Source: Vagococcus acidifermentans (GTDB lineage Bacteria; Bacillota; Bacilli; Lactobacillales; Vagococcaceae). From it: DNA of 52,635 nucleotides. Location of the stretch: the NCBI RefSeq assembly GCF_003987655.1, contig NZ_NGKC01000018.1, positions 1 through 52,635 of the forward strand, in the 5' to 3' direction. The notes below the pieces were generated by a model. That model saw only the letters and a list, made by a program, of their open reading frames with translations. It had not been told where the DNA came from and made no database searches. Positions 7,867-15,776 of the stretch are shown here, piece after piece. The position numbers and the translations under genes are program-made. Each line of letters starts with the position of its first letter. Positions within the stretch are counted from its first letter, which is position 1.

Positions 7867-8574
7867 ATGGAACGATTGCAAAAAGTGTTGGCGCACAGCG
7901 GAGTGGCGTCACGTCGGAAGTCAGAGGAGCTGATTGCCAAAGGACGGGTAGCTGTCAATGGTCAGGTCGTCCGCGACATGGGCATCAAGGTGGGTGTGAA
8001 GGATAGAATCGAAGTCGATGGTGTGCCGATAGCACGCGAAAGTCATGTTTACTATGCGTTTTACAAGCCGCGCGGTGTCATCTCTGCTGTGACGGATGAC
8101 AAAAAACGGAAAGTCGTCACAGATTTTTTCACTGACGTGCCAGAAAGAATTTTTCCTGTGGGACGTCTGGATTATGACACGACAGGTCTGTTGCTGATGA
8201 CCAATGATGGGGATTTTTCGTATAAGCTGACCCATCCGAAACACGAAGTCCCGAAAACATACGTTGCCAAAGTGAAGGGAGTCGTCTATCCGAAAGATTT
8301 GCTGCCATTTAAAAAAGGGATAATGATTAAACGCAGACGGACTGCTCCGGCAAGATTCAATGTGCTGTCTGTTGACCATGAAAAGAAAACCAGTATCGTT
8401 GAACTGGTGATCCATGAAGGACGCAACCATCAGGTCAAAGAAATGTTTCACGCGGTCGGGTTTCCGGTGATGAAGTTGAAGCGTGAAAAATTCGGTGATT
8501 TGACTCTGGCTGGCTTACGTCCGGGAGAGTACCGAAAACTCACTAAAAAAGAAATACAAGACTTGGTAGGATAA
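7867..8574 (+). CDS. rluB: 23S rRNA pseudouridine synthase, RluB/RsuA family
   Basis: Converts a uridine in 23S rRNA to pseudouridine, by family most likely U2605 (E. coli numbering). Residues 2-60 form an S4 RNA-binding domain (RLQKVLAHSGVASRR), and the catalytic domain has GRLDYDTTGLLLMTND with the catalytic Asp. The motif GRNHQVKEMFHAVG is also typical. Length is 235. The ATG at 7867 is preferred over the TTG at 7861 because the GGAG site is then seven bases away. It is the last gene of the scp operon; the same linkage is common in Bacilli. Confidence 0.92.
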   Translation: MERLQKVLAHSGVASRRKSEELIAKGRVAVNGQVVRDMGIKVGVKDRIEVDGVPIARESHVYYAFYKPRGVISAVTDDKKRKVVTDFFTDVPERIFPVGRLDYDTTGLLLMTNDGDFSYKLTHPKHEVPKTYVAKVKGVVYPKDLLPFKKGIMIKRRRTAPARFNVLSVDHEKKTSIVELVIHEGRNHQVKEMFHAVGFPVMKLKREKFGDLTLAGLRPGEYRKLTKKEIQDLVG

Positions 8575-8611
8575 AAGATTGAAAAAAATTTCTCAAAAGC
8601 AGGTTAAATAG

Positions 8612-8639
8612 TTGCAAATTTTTCTACACAGGTTATAAT
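8612..8639 (+). promoter_or_regulatory. Promoter of the ribU riboswitch transcript
   Basis: TTGCAA (8612-8617) and TATAAT (8634-8639) with 16 bp spacing, ending about 30 bp before the riboswitch. Confidence 0.75.
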
Positions 8640-8667
8640 GAGGATGTAAAATAAAATATCATAAGGT

Positions 8668-8795
8668 TCGTCTTCACGGGCAGGGTGCAATTCCCGACCG
8701 GTGGTATAGTCCACGAACTGTTCAATGTTACACATTGTTCAGCCGAGCTGGTGAGATTCCAGCACCGACAGTTACAGTCTGAGTAAAGAAGATAG
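8668..8795 (+). promoter_or_regulatory. FMN riboswitch (RFN element)
   Basis: The conserved RFN blocks occur in order: GGGCAGGGTGCAATTCCCGACCGG-like (8678-8701), GGTATAGTCCACGAAC, a variable hairpin (TGTTCAATGTTACACATTGTTCAG), GAGCTGGTGAGATTCCAGCACCGACAG-like and a closing pairing region. The element binds flavin mononucleotide. It precedes a terminator at 8829-8870 and then ribU, so FMN should favour premature termination and shut off riboflavin uptake. Confidence 0.95.
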
Positions 8796-8828
8796 GGCTT
8801 GTTTGAGTATATGTTATCAGATAAGACT

Positions 8829-8870
8829 TCTGCTTTTTTCGTTCGTGAACGCAAAAAGGCAGATTTTTTT
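8829..8870 (+). terminator. Expression-platform terminator of the FMN riboswitch
   Basis: A long stem from TCTGC/GCAGA and TTTTTTCGTTC/GAACGCAAAAA segments with a GTGA loop, followed by seven T. It lies between the aptamer and the ribU start. Confidence 0.85.
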
Positions 8871-8928
8871 GATTTCGTATCACTCGACATGTTTCTTGAA
8901 GATGAATCCTTGACAGGAGGATTTTTTG

Positions 8929-9510
8929 ATGAAAAGAAGTAAAACAGAACGCATGATTATCACAGCAATACTGGCAGGCATGGCTTATTTGTTGATTCAG
9001 TTCGAGTTTCCGCTGATAATGGCCTTTCCTTTTTTGAAAGTCGACTTCAGCGATATTCCGATTTTAATCAGTACCTTCATACTAGGCCCTATTCCGGGAG
9101 TGATGACGGCTTTTGTCCGTTCATTGCTAAATTTCATAATGAATGGTGCCGGACCAGCTAACTTGATCGGGAATACTGCAAGCTTTTTGGCCACGACAGC
9201 GTATTTGCTGCCTGTGTATTATATGGTAAAAAAACAGAACGACAACAAACATTTGGTATCAGGTCTGACGTTAGGTTCGATAGCAATGACGCTGGTGATG
9301 GTCGCTGCCAATTACTTTGTGATGTTGCCTTTCTACTTGAAAGTAGTCGGCCTTGATTTGGGCATGCCGATTAGCAAAATCGTGATGGTCGGGGTTATTC
9401 CGTTTAATATCATGAAGGTGATTTTGGTCAGCGTTGTTTTCTTCGTTGTGTATAAAAATCTTATTCCAAGTCTTCAGAATAAAACAATGATGATTCATCC
9501 GTCAAAATAA
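8929..9510 (+). CDS. ribU: Riboflavin ECF transporter substrate-binding subunit RibU
   Basis: A 193-residue integral membrane S-component that captures riboflavin and works with the shared EcfA-EcfA'-EcfT module, encoded elsewhere. About six hydrophobic segments are visible, with the S-component marks near the N-terminus (a KxxRMIITAILAGMAYLL start), PFLKVDFSDIPIL and the NGAGPANLIGN loop. Assignment to riboflavin rests on sequence pattern and on the FMN riboswitch directly upstream. The ATG at 8929 has a CAGGAGG site eight bases upstream; an adjacent TTG at 8926 is less well placed. A terminator follows at 9550. Confidence 0.93.
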   Translation: MKRSKTERMIITAILAGMAYLLIQFEFPLIMAFPFLKVDFSDIPILISTFILGPIPGVMTAFVRSLLNFIMNGAGPANLIGNTASFLATTAYLLPVYYMVKKQNDNKHLVSGLTLGSIAMTLVMVAANYFVMLPFYLKVVGLDLGMPISKIVMVGVIPFNIMKVILVSVVFFVVYKNLIPSLQNKTMMIHPSK

Positions 9511-9549
9511 GTCAACATTTTATAATAAAGCGTATTGAATAAACTCAAT

Positions 9550-9593
9550 CCCCGCAACAGTTGTTCCAACTTGTTGCGGGGGTTTTTATTTTT
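9550..9593 (+). terminator. Terminator of ribU
   Basis: GC-rich stem CCCCGCAACA/TTGTTGCGGGG followed by TTTTTATTTTT. Confidence 0.9.
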
Positions 9594-9640
9594 CACGGTA
9601 TTTTTTTAAAAAATAGTAAATAATTAATGTACCAATTGTA

Positions 9641-9736
9641 ACTAAACGCTTTCATTTGTTATCATAAAAGAAAGAAAGTAACACATAAGTAAAAAACAAA
9701 GACTGTATTGAAATTTTAGTAATAATAATGTAATAT
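9641..9736 (+). promoter_or_regulatory. Promoter of the O-acetyltransferase gene, with a near-match cre
   Basis: TTGAAA (9708-9713) and TAATAT (9731-9736) lie 17 bp apart. At 9641-9654, ACTAAACGCTTTCA matches a cre site except at the first two positions; regulation by CcpA is only a possibility given the distance. Confidence 0.5.
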
Positions 9737-9773
9737 TAAAAACATATATTAATTGCAGGGCAGGTGTGATTTT

Positions 9774-11549
9774 GTGGTGAACCGCAAGTATATTGCCGGA
9801 ATGAACGGCATCCGTACATTAGCTGTTTTAGGAGTTATTTTTTATCATTTGCTACCAAATAAAATGCCGGGCGGCTACCTTGGTGTTCCGCTGTTTTTTG
9901 TTATTTCCGGTTATTTAATGACAACCAGTGTCAGAAAACGCCGGGAGAAGAGCGGTGACATTGAGTTGAAACAGCTGTACCTCCGCCGGCTGCGCAGACT
10001 ACTCCCGCCGTTGGTTTTTTTCCTGTTTATTTGCGGTGCCGTCCTGCCGTTTATCGACCGTTCGCTGATGCGTAATTTTCGGGAAATTGTTGCCAGCAGT
10101 CTGTTGTTTGTCAATAACTGGTGGCAGTTGTTTAATGGTGAGTCTTACTTCGACCGGTTTACCGGAGCATCGCCGTTTAGTCATCTCTGGTATTTGTCTA
10201 TCGAAGGCCAATTTTATCTCGTTTGGCTTTTTTTGTTAAAACTTTACTACCGGGTTGCTGATGACGACAAATTGCTGGCTAAAATTATCAGCATTGGCAT
10301 CGTCCTCTCGGCTGCCACGATGGCAGTCTTTTATACACCTGCCAATGTGAACATCGTGTATTTCGGCACGTTTTCCAGAGTATTTTCGCTGTTATTAGGC
10401 GCGCTTTTATCAGTTGTTCTGTCGATTTACCGCACAGAACTCGAAAAAGTGTCACGTTATACGGGCTTTTTTGCTGCCGGAGCTTGCCTGATGATTATTT
10501 TGGTCTGCTTTTTCCATGTCCGAGATACTTCGGCCATTGTCTATCGCGGGGGAATGCTGGTGTTCAGTCTGATAGCAGCACTGCTTGTGGGAACGGTCAT
10601 TCAATTTCCTGATGTTGACCGTCTGATGTCTAATCCTCTGTTTGCTTGGTGCGGTTCGCGCAGTTATGAAATTTATTTGTGGCAGTTCCCGGTAATGATT
10701 GTTTATGAAACGCTGGTGCACCAAGATGGCAGTCATCTTGTATTGCATACAGTTGTGCAGCTATCTGTCATCCTTCTCATATCGGAAGTAAGCTACCGCA
10801 TCGTTCAGCGGACAGTGTACCTCTCCGGGCTGACGTTCAGCAAGGACGGTTTGAGTAAGTTATGGCACCATAAAGCGGCGCTGTTTGCTGTGATGCTGCT
10901 CGGGATAAGTTTTGTTGCAGGATTTATACAAGCGCCGTCCGGAAAAAATCAGGCAGCCAATGACTTACAGCGGCTGCTCGAAAAAAATCAAAAAGCACTC
11001 AATAAAGAGTCGTCAGCACAGAAAGAAAAATCGGCGGTCAAAAAAATGACACCGGCGGAACTTGAAGCGGCGAAGAAAATCAGCCTAACCGGGTTTGGTG
11101 ATTCCATTTTACTTAGTGCTGCACCGAGTATTCAGGAAATCTTTCCTAACAGTTACATCGATGCCGAGGTGGGGCGTCAGCTGTTTGAAAGCATCGAAGA
11201 TTTTGAAAAATTGAAAAAAGAGCAGACCTTCGGTGATGTCATCCTGGTTGTTTTAGGCGCTAACGGCAGTTTTTCGGCTAAAGACATGGACAACTTGATG
11301 AACGTAGCGGACGGCAAACCGGTGTTTTTTGTGAATACGACCGTGAACAGGAAATGGCAGAAATCGGTCAATACAGAGCTGGCAAAGACGGCAAAACGAT
11401 TTGATAATGCCCATTTGATTGACTGGAAAACATATTCCCAACATCATGATGACTGGTTCGAGGAAGATGATATCCATATGAATCATACAGGGGCCGGCTA
11501 TTTCGCAGAATATGTCGCGCAGCTCATCATCAAAGAACTAAAAAAATAA
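9774..11549 (+). CDS. OatA-like peptidoglycan or surface-glycan O-acetyltransferase
   Basis: A 591-residue two-domain enzyme. Residues about 1-380 form an acyltransferase-3 membrane domain of around ten or eleven spans with the motif GMNGIRTLAVLGVIFYHL near the start; the extracellular C-terminal SGNH domain (about 430-590) has the GDSI nucleophile Ser block, the LGANG block and the catalytic DxxH in DDIHMNHTGAG. This layout is that of OatA, which acetylates MurNAc and gives lysozyme resistance, but related enzymes acetylate other surface polymers. The GTG at 9774 is chosen because the AGGTG site sits six bases before it; a TTG at 9753 has none. Confidence 0.88.
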   Translation: MVNRKYIAGMNGIRTLAVLGVIFYHLLPNKMPGGYLGVPLFFVISGYLMTTSVRKRREKSGDIELKQLYLRRLRRLLPPLVFFLFICGAVLPFIDRSLMRNFREIVASSLLFVNNWWQLFNGESYFDRFTGASPFSHLWYLSIEGQFYLVWLFLLKLYYRVADDDKLLAKIISIGIVLSAATMAVFYTPANVNIVYFGTFSRVFSLLLGALLSVVLSIYRTELEKVSRYTGFFAAGACLMIILVCFFHVRDTSAIVYRGGMLVFSLIAALLVGTVIQFPDVDRLMSNPLFAWCGSRSYEIYLWQFPVMIVYETLVHQDGSHLVLHTVVQLSVILLISEVSYRIVQRTVYLSGLTFSKDGLSKLWHHKAALFAVMLLGISFVAGFIQAPSGKNQAANDLQRLLEKNQKALNKESSAQKEKSAVKKMTPAELEAAKKISLTGFGDSILLSAAPSIQEIFPNSYIDAEVGRQLFESIEDFEKLKKEQTFGDVILVVLGANGSFSAKDMDNLMNVADGKPVFFVNTTVNRKWQKSVNTELAKTAKRFDNAHLIDWKTYSQHHDDWFEEDDIHMNHTGAGYFAEYVAQLIIKELKK

Positions 11550-11579
11550 GAACACGTGACTCACGTCTTCTTATTTTTT
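11543..11579. terminator. Bidirectional terminator between the acetyltransferase and ferredoxin genes
   Basis: A near-perfect palindrome with AATAAGAA and TTCTTATT arms and an ACGTGA/TCACGT centre, with T-rich runs in both directions. It ends the plus-strand acetyltransferase and the minus-strand fer, whose stop codon lies inside it. Confidence 0.88.
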
Positions 11580-11780
11580 TTGCAAGATAATTGCTCTGGT
11601 CGGGCATTTCTGATAAGCAGCCAAACAGTGTTCCTGTTCTTTTTCAGGGATGGTTTGCTCCAGTTGGTCGGAATCCTTGAAAATCACGATACCATCATCG
11701 GTATAGTCAAATATATTTGGCGCTTTTACTTGGCACAGACCGCAAGCAATGCATTTTTCTGGTATAATTTGGCATAGCAT
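11571..11780 (-). CDS. fer: Ferredoxin, single [4Fe-4S] type
   Basis: A 69-residue electron carrier. Three Cys occur in CIACGLC and the fourth in YQKCPTRAI near the C-terminus, the pattern of a monocluster [4Fe-4S] ferredoxin. As in Bacillus subtilis, it is next to ypbB and recQ, although here fer is divergent from them. The ATG at 11780 has a GGAG site eleven bases upstream, slightly far. Its promoter lies inside the coding sequence of ypbB, and the ypbB promoter lies inside fer. Confidence 0.92.
   Translation of the reverse strand: MLCQIIPEKCIACGLCQVKAPNIFDYTDDGIVIFKDSDQLEQTIPEKEQEHCLAAYQKCPTRAIILQKK
11760..11768 (+). promoter_or_regulatory. Extended -10 promoter of ypbB-recQ, inside fer
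   Basis: TGGTATAAT at 11760-11768 is a perfect extended -10 box with no good -35; it would start transcription near 11775, about 27 nt before the ypbB GTG. Confidence 0.55.
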
Positions 11781-11801
11781 CTAAAGATACACTCCTGTGA
11801 G

Positions 11802-12863
11802 GTGATTGATATCAAAACACTTGATTTATTTATTCTAACCTTATTCAGTCATGGTGACAAGGCAAGAATCTCGACCCTTTATCATTTGCTTCGCGGCAAA
11901 CGGACAGCTTCCATTCTTATTTACGGGTATTTTTATTATTGCCTGCCTTTTTTCGGCTTACTGCCACAGTTGACAGAATCTGATTACCACAAGACAGTTC
12001 AACGCCTGAGTGCGGCTGGCTTTTTAATCATTTCTGAGGACAATCTGGCAGCCATCACTCAAATAGGACAGGACTGTTTGCAAAACGCCGACCTGTTTCA
12101 ACCGCTGCCGCATTTGGACGGGTACCGCTTTGCCGGACAGGACGAGCTGTTTTGGGAAATACTGACGTTTGCCACACAAGTACTGTCGGAAAAAAGTCAC
12201 GGCAACAATCAGTATATTCCTCTGGAGTCGAATGTTTACAGGCAAAAGATATTTAAACGGTGGCTGAAACAGCAGCCGGAAAACGCGTCTCAACTGCTCT
12301 ACAATGAATGGTACCTTTTTTTGCAGTCTTTGCCGGAAAAAGATGCACTGCTGTTTGCCAGCCAGCTGTCAGGCTATTTACGGACAGGGTTGACATTGCA
12401 GCAGGCAGCAGACAACCGTCAGGAAGAGATACTGCGCACAGAGCTGACATTTAAAAATCATCTGCACCACCTCATGTCGGCTGCGACGCAAAAAGTGTCC
12501 GTGTTTCCGCTAATGAAAAGCTTGACTGAGCAGTTTACCGTTCATTCCGGCAATCAGAGTGCCGCTGAAACGTTTTCTTTGTTTTGTCAGGGAATGAGTG
12601 CAGAGGCAATTGCTGTCAGACGTCGGTTGAGGCCAAACACGATTTATGACCATATCATCGATTGTTCGTTTCAGGATGCTGGCTTTCCGTATTTGACGCT
12701 TTTATCAGATGAAGAAACAGCAATTTTGTCCGGCTATCGGCAGCAGCATCCAAATGTCAGAAACTGGCAATGGCAGGAAGTCCATAGCCGGCATCCCCAG
12801 CTGACCTACCACGGCATGCGTTTTTACCAGCTTGCCTGTGTCCAGAAGGAGGTGGTCCGATGA
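11802..12863 (+). CDS. YpbB-like helicase-associated protein (helix-turn-helix)
   Basis: A 353-residue protein in the position of Bacillus ypbB, directly upstream of recQ and overlapping it by 4 bp (ATGA). The C-terminal part (about residues 260-350) resembles the helix-turn-helix domain of this family, with a segment MSAEAIAVRRRLRPNTIYDHIID that fits a DNA-binding helix pair. No catalytic motif is visible. A partner role to the RecQ helicase is inferred from constant linkage in Firmicutes. The GTG start at 11802 is unusual: the best GAGGTG ribosome site overlaps it, so the true start is not certain. Confidence 0.7.
   Translation: MIDIKTLDLFILTLFSHGDKARISTLYHLLRGKRTASILIYGYFYYCLPFFGLLPQLTESDYHKTVQRLSAAGFLIISEDNLAAITQIGQDCLQNADLFQPLPHLDGYRFAGQDELFWEILTFATQVLSEKSHGNNQYIPLESNVYRQKIFKRWLKQQPENASQLLYNEWYLFLQSLPEKDALLFASQLSGYLRTGLTLQQAADNRQEEILRTELTFKNHLHHLMSAATQKVSVFPLMKSLTEQFTVHSGNQSAAETFSLFCQGMSAEAIAVRRRLRPNTIYDHIIDCSFQDAGFPYLTLLSDEETAILSGYRQQHPNVRNWQWQEVHSRHPQLTYHGMRFYQLACVQKEVVR
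11832..11860 (-). promoter_or_regulatory. Promoter of fer, inside ypbB
   Basis: On the minus strand, TTGTCA (11855-11860) and TAGAAT (11832-11837) are 17 bp apart. Transcription would start near 11825, so the fer leader is antisense to the first codons of ypbB. Confidence 0.6.
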
Positions 12864-14301
12864 GTGCTGTTGAACATATATTGCGTGATGTTTTCCATCT
12901 TGACACATTCAGAGAAGGCCAGAAAGAAGTGATCGACAATGTGCTGGCTCATCAGGATGTACTGGCTGTTTTGCCGACCGGCACCGGGAAATCTCTTTGT
13001 TATGAATTGCCCAGTTTGTTACTGCCCGGCCATACTCTAATTGTCTCACCGCTTTTGTCGTTGATGGATGATCAAGTCAGTCGGTTGAAACAGCGCGATA
13101 AATCGGTCGTTGCCCTGAACAGTCTGCTTGACTATGACAGCCGGCGCTATATTTTGTCGCATTTGTCTGAGTATAAATATATTTTTATTAGTCCTGAGAC
13201 AATGGCGCAAAAGGGGATTCGACAAAGGCTAAAGCAGCTGCCAGTATCGCTTCTGGTGGTTGACGAGGCTCACTGTATTTCGCAATGGGGATTTGATTTC
13301 AGACCGGACTATCTGCAGTTGAAAGAGTTGAAACAAGAGCTTGACCATCCGGTGACCTTGGCGTTGACAGCGACAGCGACTGAGCGGGTCCGACAAGATA
13401 TTGGCGAGCAATTGTTTGGCGGCGACGGGTTTCACTTGGTGCAAAAATCGGTCAATCGTCCGAATATTGCCTATGCTGTTACAAAAACAGACGATAAAAT
13501 TGCCTTTATCACACAGTTTCTGGAGGCTCATCCCGTGCCGGGCATCGTTTACTTCACCAGCCGGAAAATGACTGAACAGGTGTCAGAAAAAGTTAGACAG
13601 CTGACCAACCGGCGTGCTGCGTATTATCATGGAGGCTTGAACAGTCAGGAGCGCACCAAAATCCAACAACAGTTTTTAGCTGGACAGCTGGATGTCTTGT
13701 GTGCAACCAGTGCATTTGGGATGGGGGTCGACAAGTCGGATATCCGCTTTGTTATCCATTATCATTTGCCGGACAGTCTGGAGAGCTATTTGCAGGAGTC
13801 CGGCAGAGCCGGCAGAGACGGCGGGCAAAGTTTATCGGTTATTCTCTATAATCAAGGCGATGAGATGATTCATCGGCGGATGATGCAGGAAAGCTATCAG
13901 GAAAAAAAGCCCTGTTATTTCTTAGGGAAAAGTCGGCGGAGCAAAAACAAGGGTATAATGACGTATTGACTGATGTACAGCGCAAATGGTTGAAGCAACT
14001 GACTGCTGACCAGATGGACTGGACGACTTTTGAGCGGACTGCCGAACTGAAACAGCTGGAAAGCCGGCTGCAGTTGGACAGTGTTTTAAATTACGTTCAC
14101 AGCAGCGGCTGCCGGCGACAGAAACTGCTGACATATTTTGATGAAGGAGAACTGGCAAAATCATCCGCATTTTATTGTTGCGATAATTGCGGTCTGCCCC
14201 AAAAAGTGATTGCTTCCGAACCGTTTAAGGCAACAAACCGCGTAGATATCGAAAAAAATTGGAAGATTATATTAAAAATGCTCTTTTTTAACGATTTTTA
14301 A
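12860..14301 (+). CDS. recQ: ATP-dependent DNA helicase RecQ, split by a -1 frameshift
   Basis: Unwinds DNA with 3'-5' polarity in recombination repair. The first frame (12860-13969, 369 residues) has all helicase motifs: motif 0 FREGQKEVID, Walker A LPTGTGKS, DEAH box VVDEAHCISQWGFDFRPDY, motif III LTATAT, and motifs V-VI ATSAFGMGVDKSDIRFVIHY and QESGRAGRDG. The -1 frame from about 13903 to 14301 carries the rest of the family: a zinc-binding region (Cys in SGCRRQ and in YCCDNCG) and a short tail. Joined at the A_AAA_AAG run at 13902-13908 the product is about 479 residues, normal for short RecQ proteins. It may be a loss of one A, a sequencing error, or programmed frameshifting. Confidence 0.85.
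13902..13908 (+). other. A_AAA_AAG slippery heptamer in recQ
   Basis: In the incoming frame the codons are GAA AAA AAG. Slipping back one base at this heptamer gives AAA AAA GCC and leads exactly into the frame that encodes the missing RecQ C-terminus. An AGGA sequence at 13887-13890 lies eleven bases upstream, where an internal Shine-Dalgarno-like stimulator sits in dnaX. Only a weak CCCT/AGGG hairpin follows (13910-13926). Confidence 0.6.
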
Positions 14302-14361
14302 AGACTTTGATTTCGATTATATGGTAGAATAGTCAGTGGAACTTTTGTAAGGAGGATAACA

Positions 14362-14922
14362 GTGAGTAAGAAAGACCAAGACAAAAAACCCTGGGATCAG
14401 CCCATTTATGACACCAGCAAAGAAGAGATGACATCGCGTAGTGAACGCCGCAACAAATCAGAAGGCAAGAGTATCAATACAGTTGTTTTGATTATGCTGG
14501 TATTTTTGGTTGTCGGTGTGGCTGTGTTTGCCTACTTTATGTTGAACGATAACAAGGAGAAAAATACTGGCGTGGAAAAAGATACCAACAGTTCTGTGCC
14601 GTACATTGTCGAAGGCAGTACGTCCAGTTCGACCAAAGAAACGTCAACAAGCACGAAAGAAACAACCTCCGAGACAGAAAAAGAATCAAGCAGTTCGGAA
14701 GTTCAACAGGCACAGCAGCCAGAACAGCAAAATCAACAGCAGGCTCAGGAGCAACAGCAAGAACAGCAGCCAGAAGCTGGCGGTTCATACACTGTTCAGG
14801 CCGGGGATAATTTATATCGTATTGCATTAAACCATGGTATGACAACGCAAGAACTGGCTAATTTGAACGGTATCACACCAGATACCACATTAAGTGTCGG
14901 GCAAGTTCTTAGAACGAAATAA
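14362..14922 (+). CDS. LysM-domain membrane-anchored protein
   Basis: A 186-residue protein: cytoplasmic charged N-terminus (1-38), one membrane span (about 39-61), an extracellular Ser/Thr/Glu then Gln-rich linker (about 65-140) and a C-terminal LysM domain (about 141-185) with YTVQAGDNLYRIALNHG and LSVGQVLRTK. LysM binds N-acetylglucosamine in peptidoglycan, so the protein bridges membrane and wall. It matches the SAG1386/EF1546 surface protein family and the YpbE position after recQ in Bacillus. GTG start with an AAGGAGG site. No catalytic domain is present. Confidence 0.88.
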   Translation: MSKKDQDKKPWDQPIYDTSKEEMTSRSERRNKSEGKSINTVVLIMLVFLVVGVAVFAYFMLNDNKEKNTGVEKDTNSSVPYIVEGSTSSSTKETSTSTKETTSETEKESSSSEVQQAQQPEQQNQQQAQEQQQEQQPEAGGSYTVQAGDNLYRIALNHGMTTQELANLNGITPDTTLSVGQVLRTK

Positions 14923-14950
14923 AAGTCGTCAGCTGACGACTTTTTGTATT
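14921..14950 (+). terminator. Terminator of the LysM gene
   Basis: Perfect palindrome AAAGTCGTCAGCTGACGACTTT followed by TTTGTATTTTTTTT. Confidence 0.88.
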
Positions 14951-15008
14951 TTTTTTGTGTCAGATATGTCTGGCAGTCATTTTTTAGGAAAGCAAGAGGT
15001 TTTTTGAG

Positions 15009-15683
15009 ATGAAGAAGACAATTCAAATTGCGATAGACGGACCGGCTTCTGCCGGGAAAAGTACTGTGGCGAAAATCGTGGCCAACCAACTCCACTATAT
15101 TTATTGTGATACTGGTGCGATGTACAGAGCACTGACACTGGCTGCGCTTGAGGAAGGTGTTGCACCTGATGATGAAGAGGGGCTGTTGGCTCTGCTGAAT
15201 AAAATCAGTATTACTTTTCAACAGCAGCCGGATGGGCAACTTGTCTTTTTAAATGAGCGGGATGTGACCTCAGCTATACGCCAGCATGATGTAACAAGAC
15301 ATGTGTCGGATGTGTCGGCACACAAACAAGTTCGGGAAGAAATGGTCAAACGTCAGCAGCAAATCGCTTCTGACGGCGGGATCGTGATGGATGGCAGAGA
15401 TATCGGCACGATGGTTCTGCCTAACGCAGAATTAAAAATATTTTTAGTGGCGAGTGTTGAGGAACGGGCCATGCGCCGTTACAAAGAAAATCAGGAAAAA
15501 GGCATTCCGACTGACTATGACCGATTAAAAAACGAAATTGAATTACGGGATTTTCAAGACTCGACACGTCAGGCTTCTCCGTTAGTGCAAGCAGATGATG
15601 CGATACTATTAGACACAACGGGCTTAAGTATCAAAGAAGTCGTCGACCGTATTTTAAATTATGCCGAAAATGCAAGAAACTAA
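15009..15683 (+). CDS. cmk: Cytidylate kinase
   Basis: Phosphorylates CMP and dCMP to the diphosphates in pyrimidine metabolism. The 224-residue protein has the P-loop [10 protein letters not shown] at residues 11-20, [14 protein letters not shown] in the CMP-binding region, [20 protein letters not shown] and the lid-region Arg-rich [16 protein letters not shown] at 15009 with an upstream AAGAGG site. Followed by a terminator and rpsA, the usual order in Firmicutes. Confidence 0.96.
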   Translation: MKKTIQIAIDGPASAGKSTVAKIVANQLHYIYCDTGAMYRALTLAALEEGVAPDDEEGLLALLNKISITFQQQPDGQLVFLNERDVTSAIRQHDVTRHVSDVSAHKQVREEMVKRQQQIASDGGIVMDGRDIGTMVLPNAELKIFLVASVEERAMRRYKENQEKGIPTDYDRLKNEIELRDFQDSTRQASPLVQADDAILLDTTGLSIKEVVDRILNYAENARN

Positions 15684-15685
15684 TA

Positions 15686-15723
15686 CAAAAACTCACTTTG
15701 CTCTGGTCAAGTGAGTTTTTTTT
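15686..15723 (+). terminator. Terminator of cmk
   Basis: AAAAACTCACTT and AAGTGAGTTTTTTTT arms around a 10-base loop. Confidence 0.9.
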
Positions 15724-15776
15724 AGGTAAAATGGATTGAGTAAGTATTTTGAGCAACTGGCGTAGGAGGAAAAAAG

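Noticed and set aside
14640-14790. Repeat-like CAGCAG/CAACAG region in the LysM gene
   Set aside because: It encodes a Gln-rich linker; no regular spacers or repeats of CRISPR type are present in the window.
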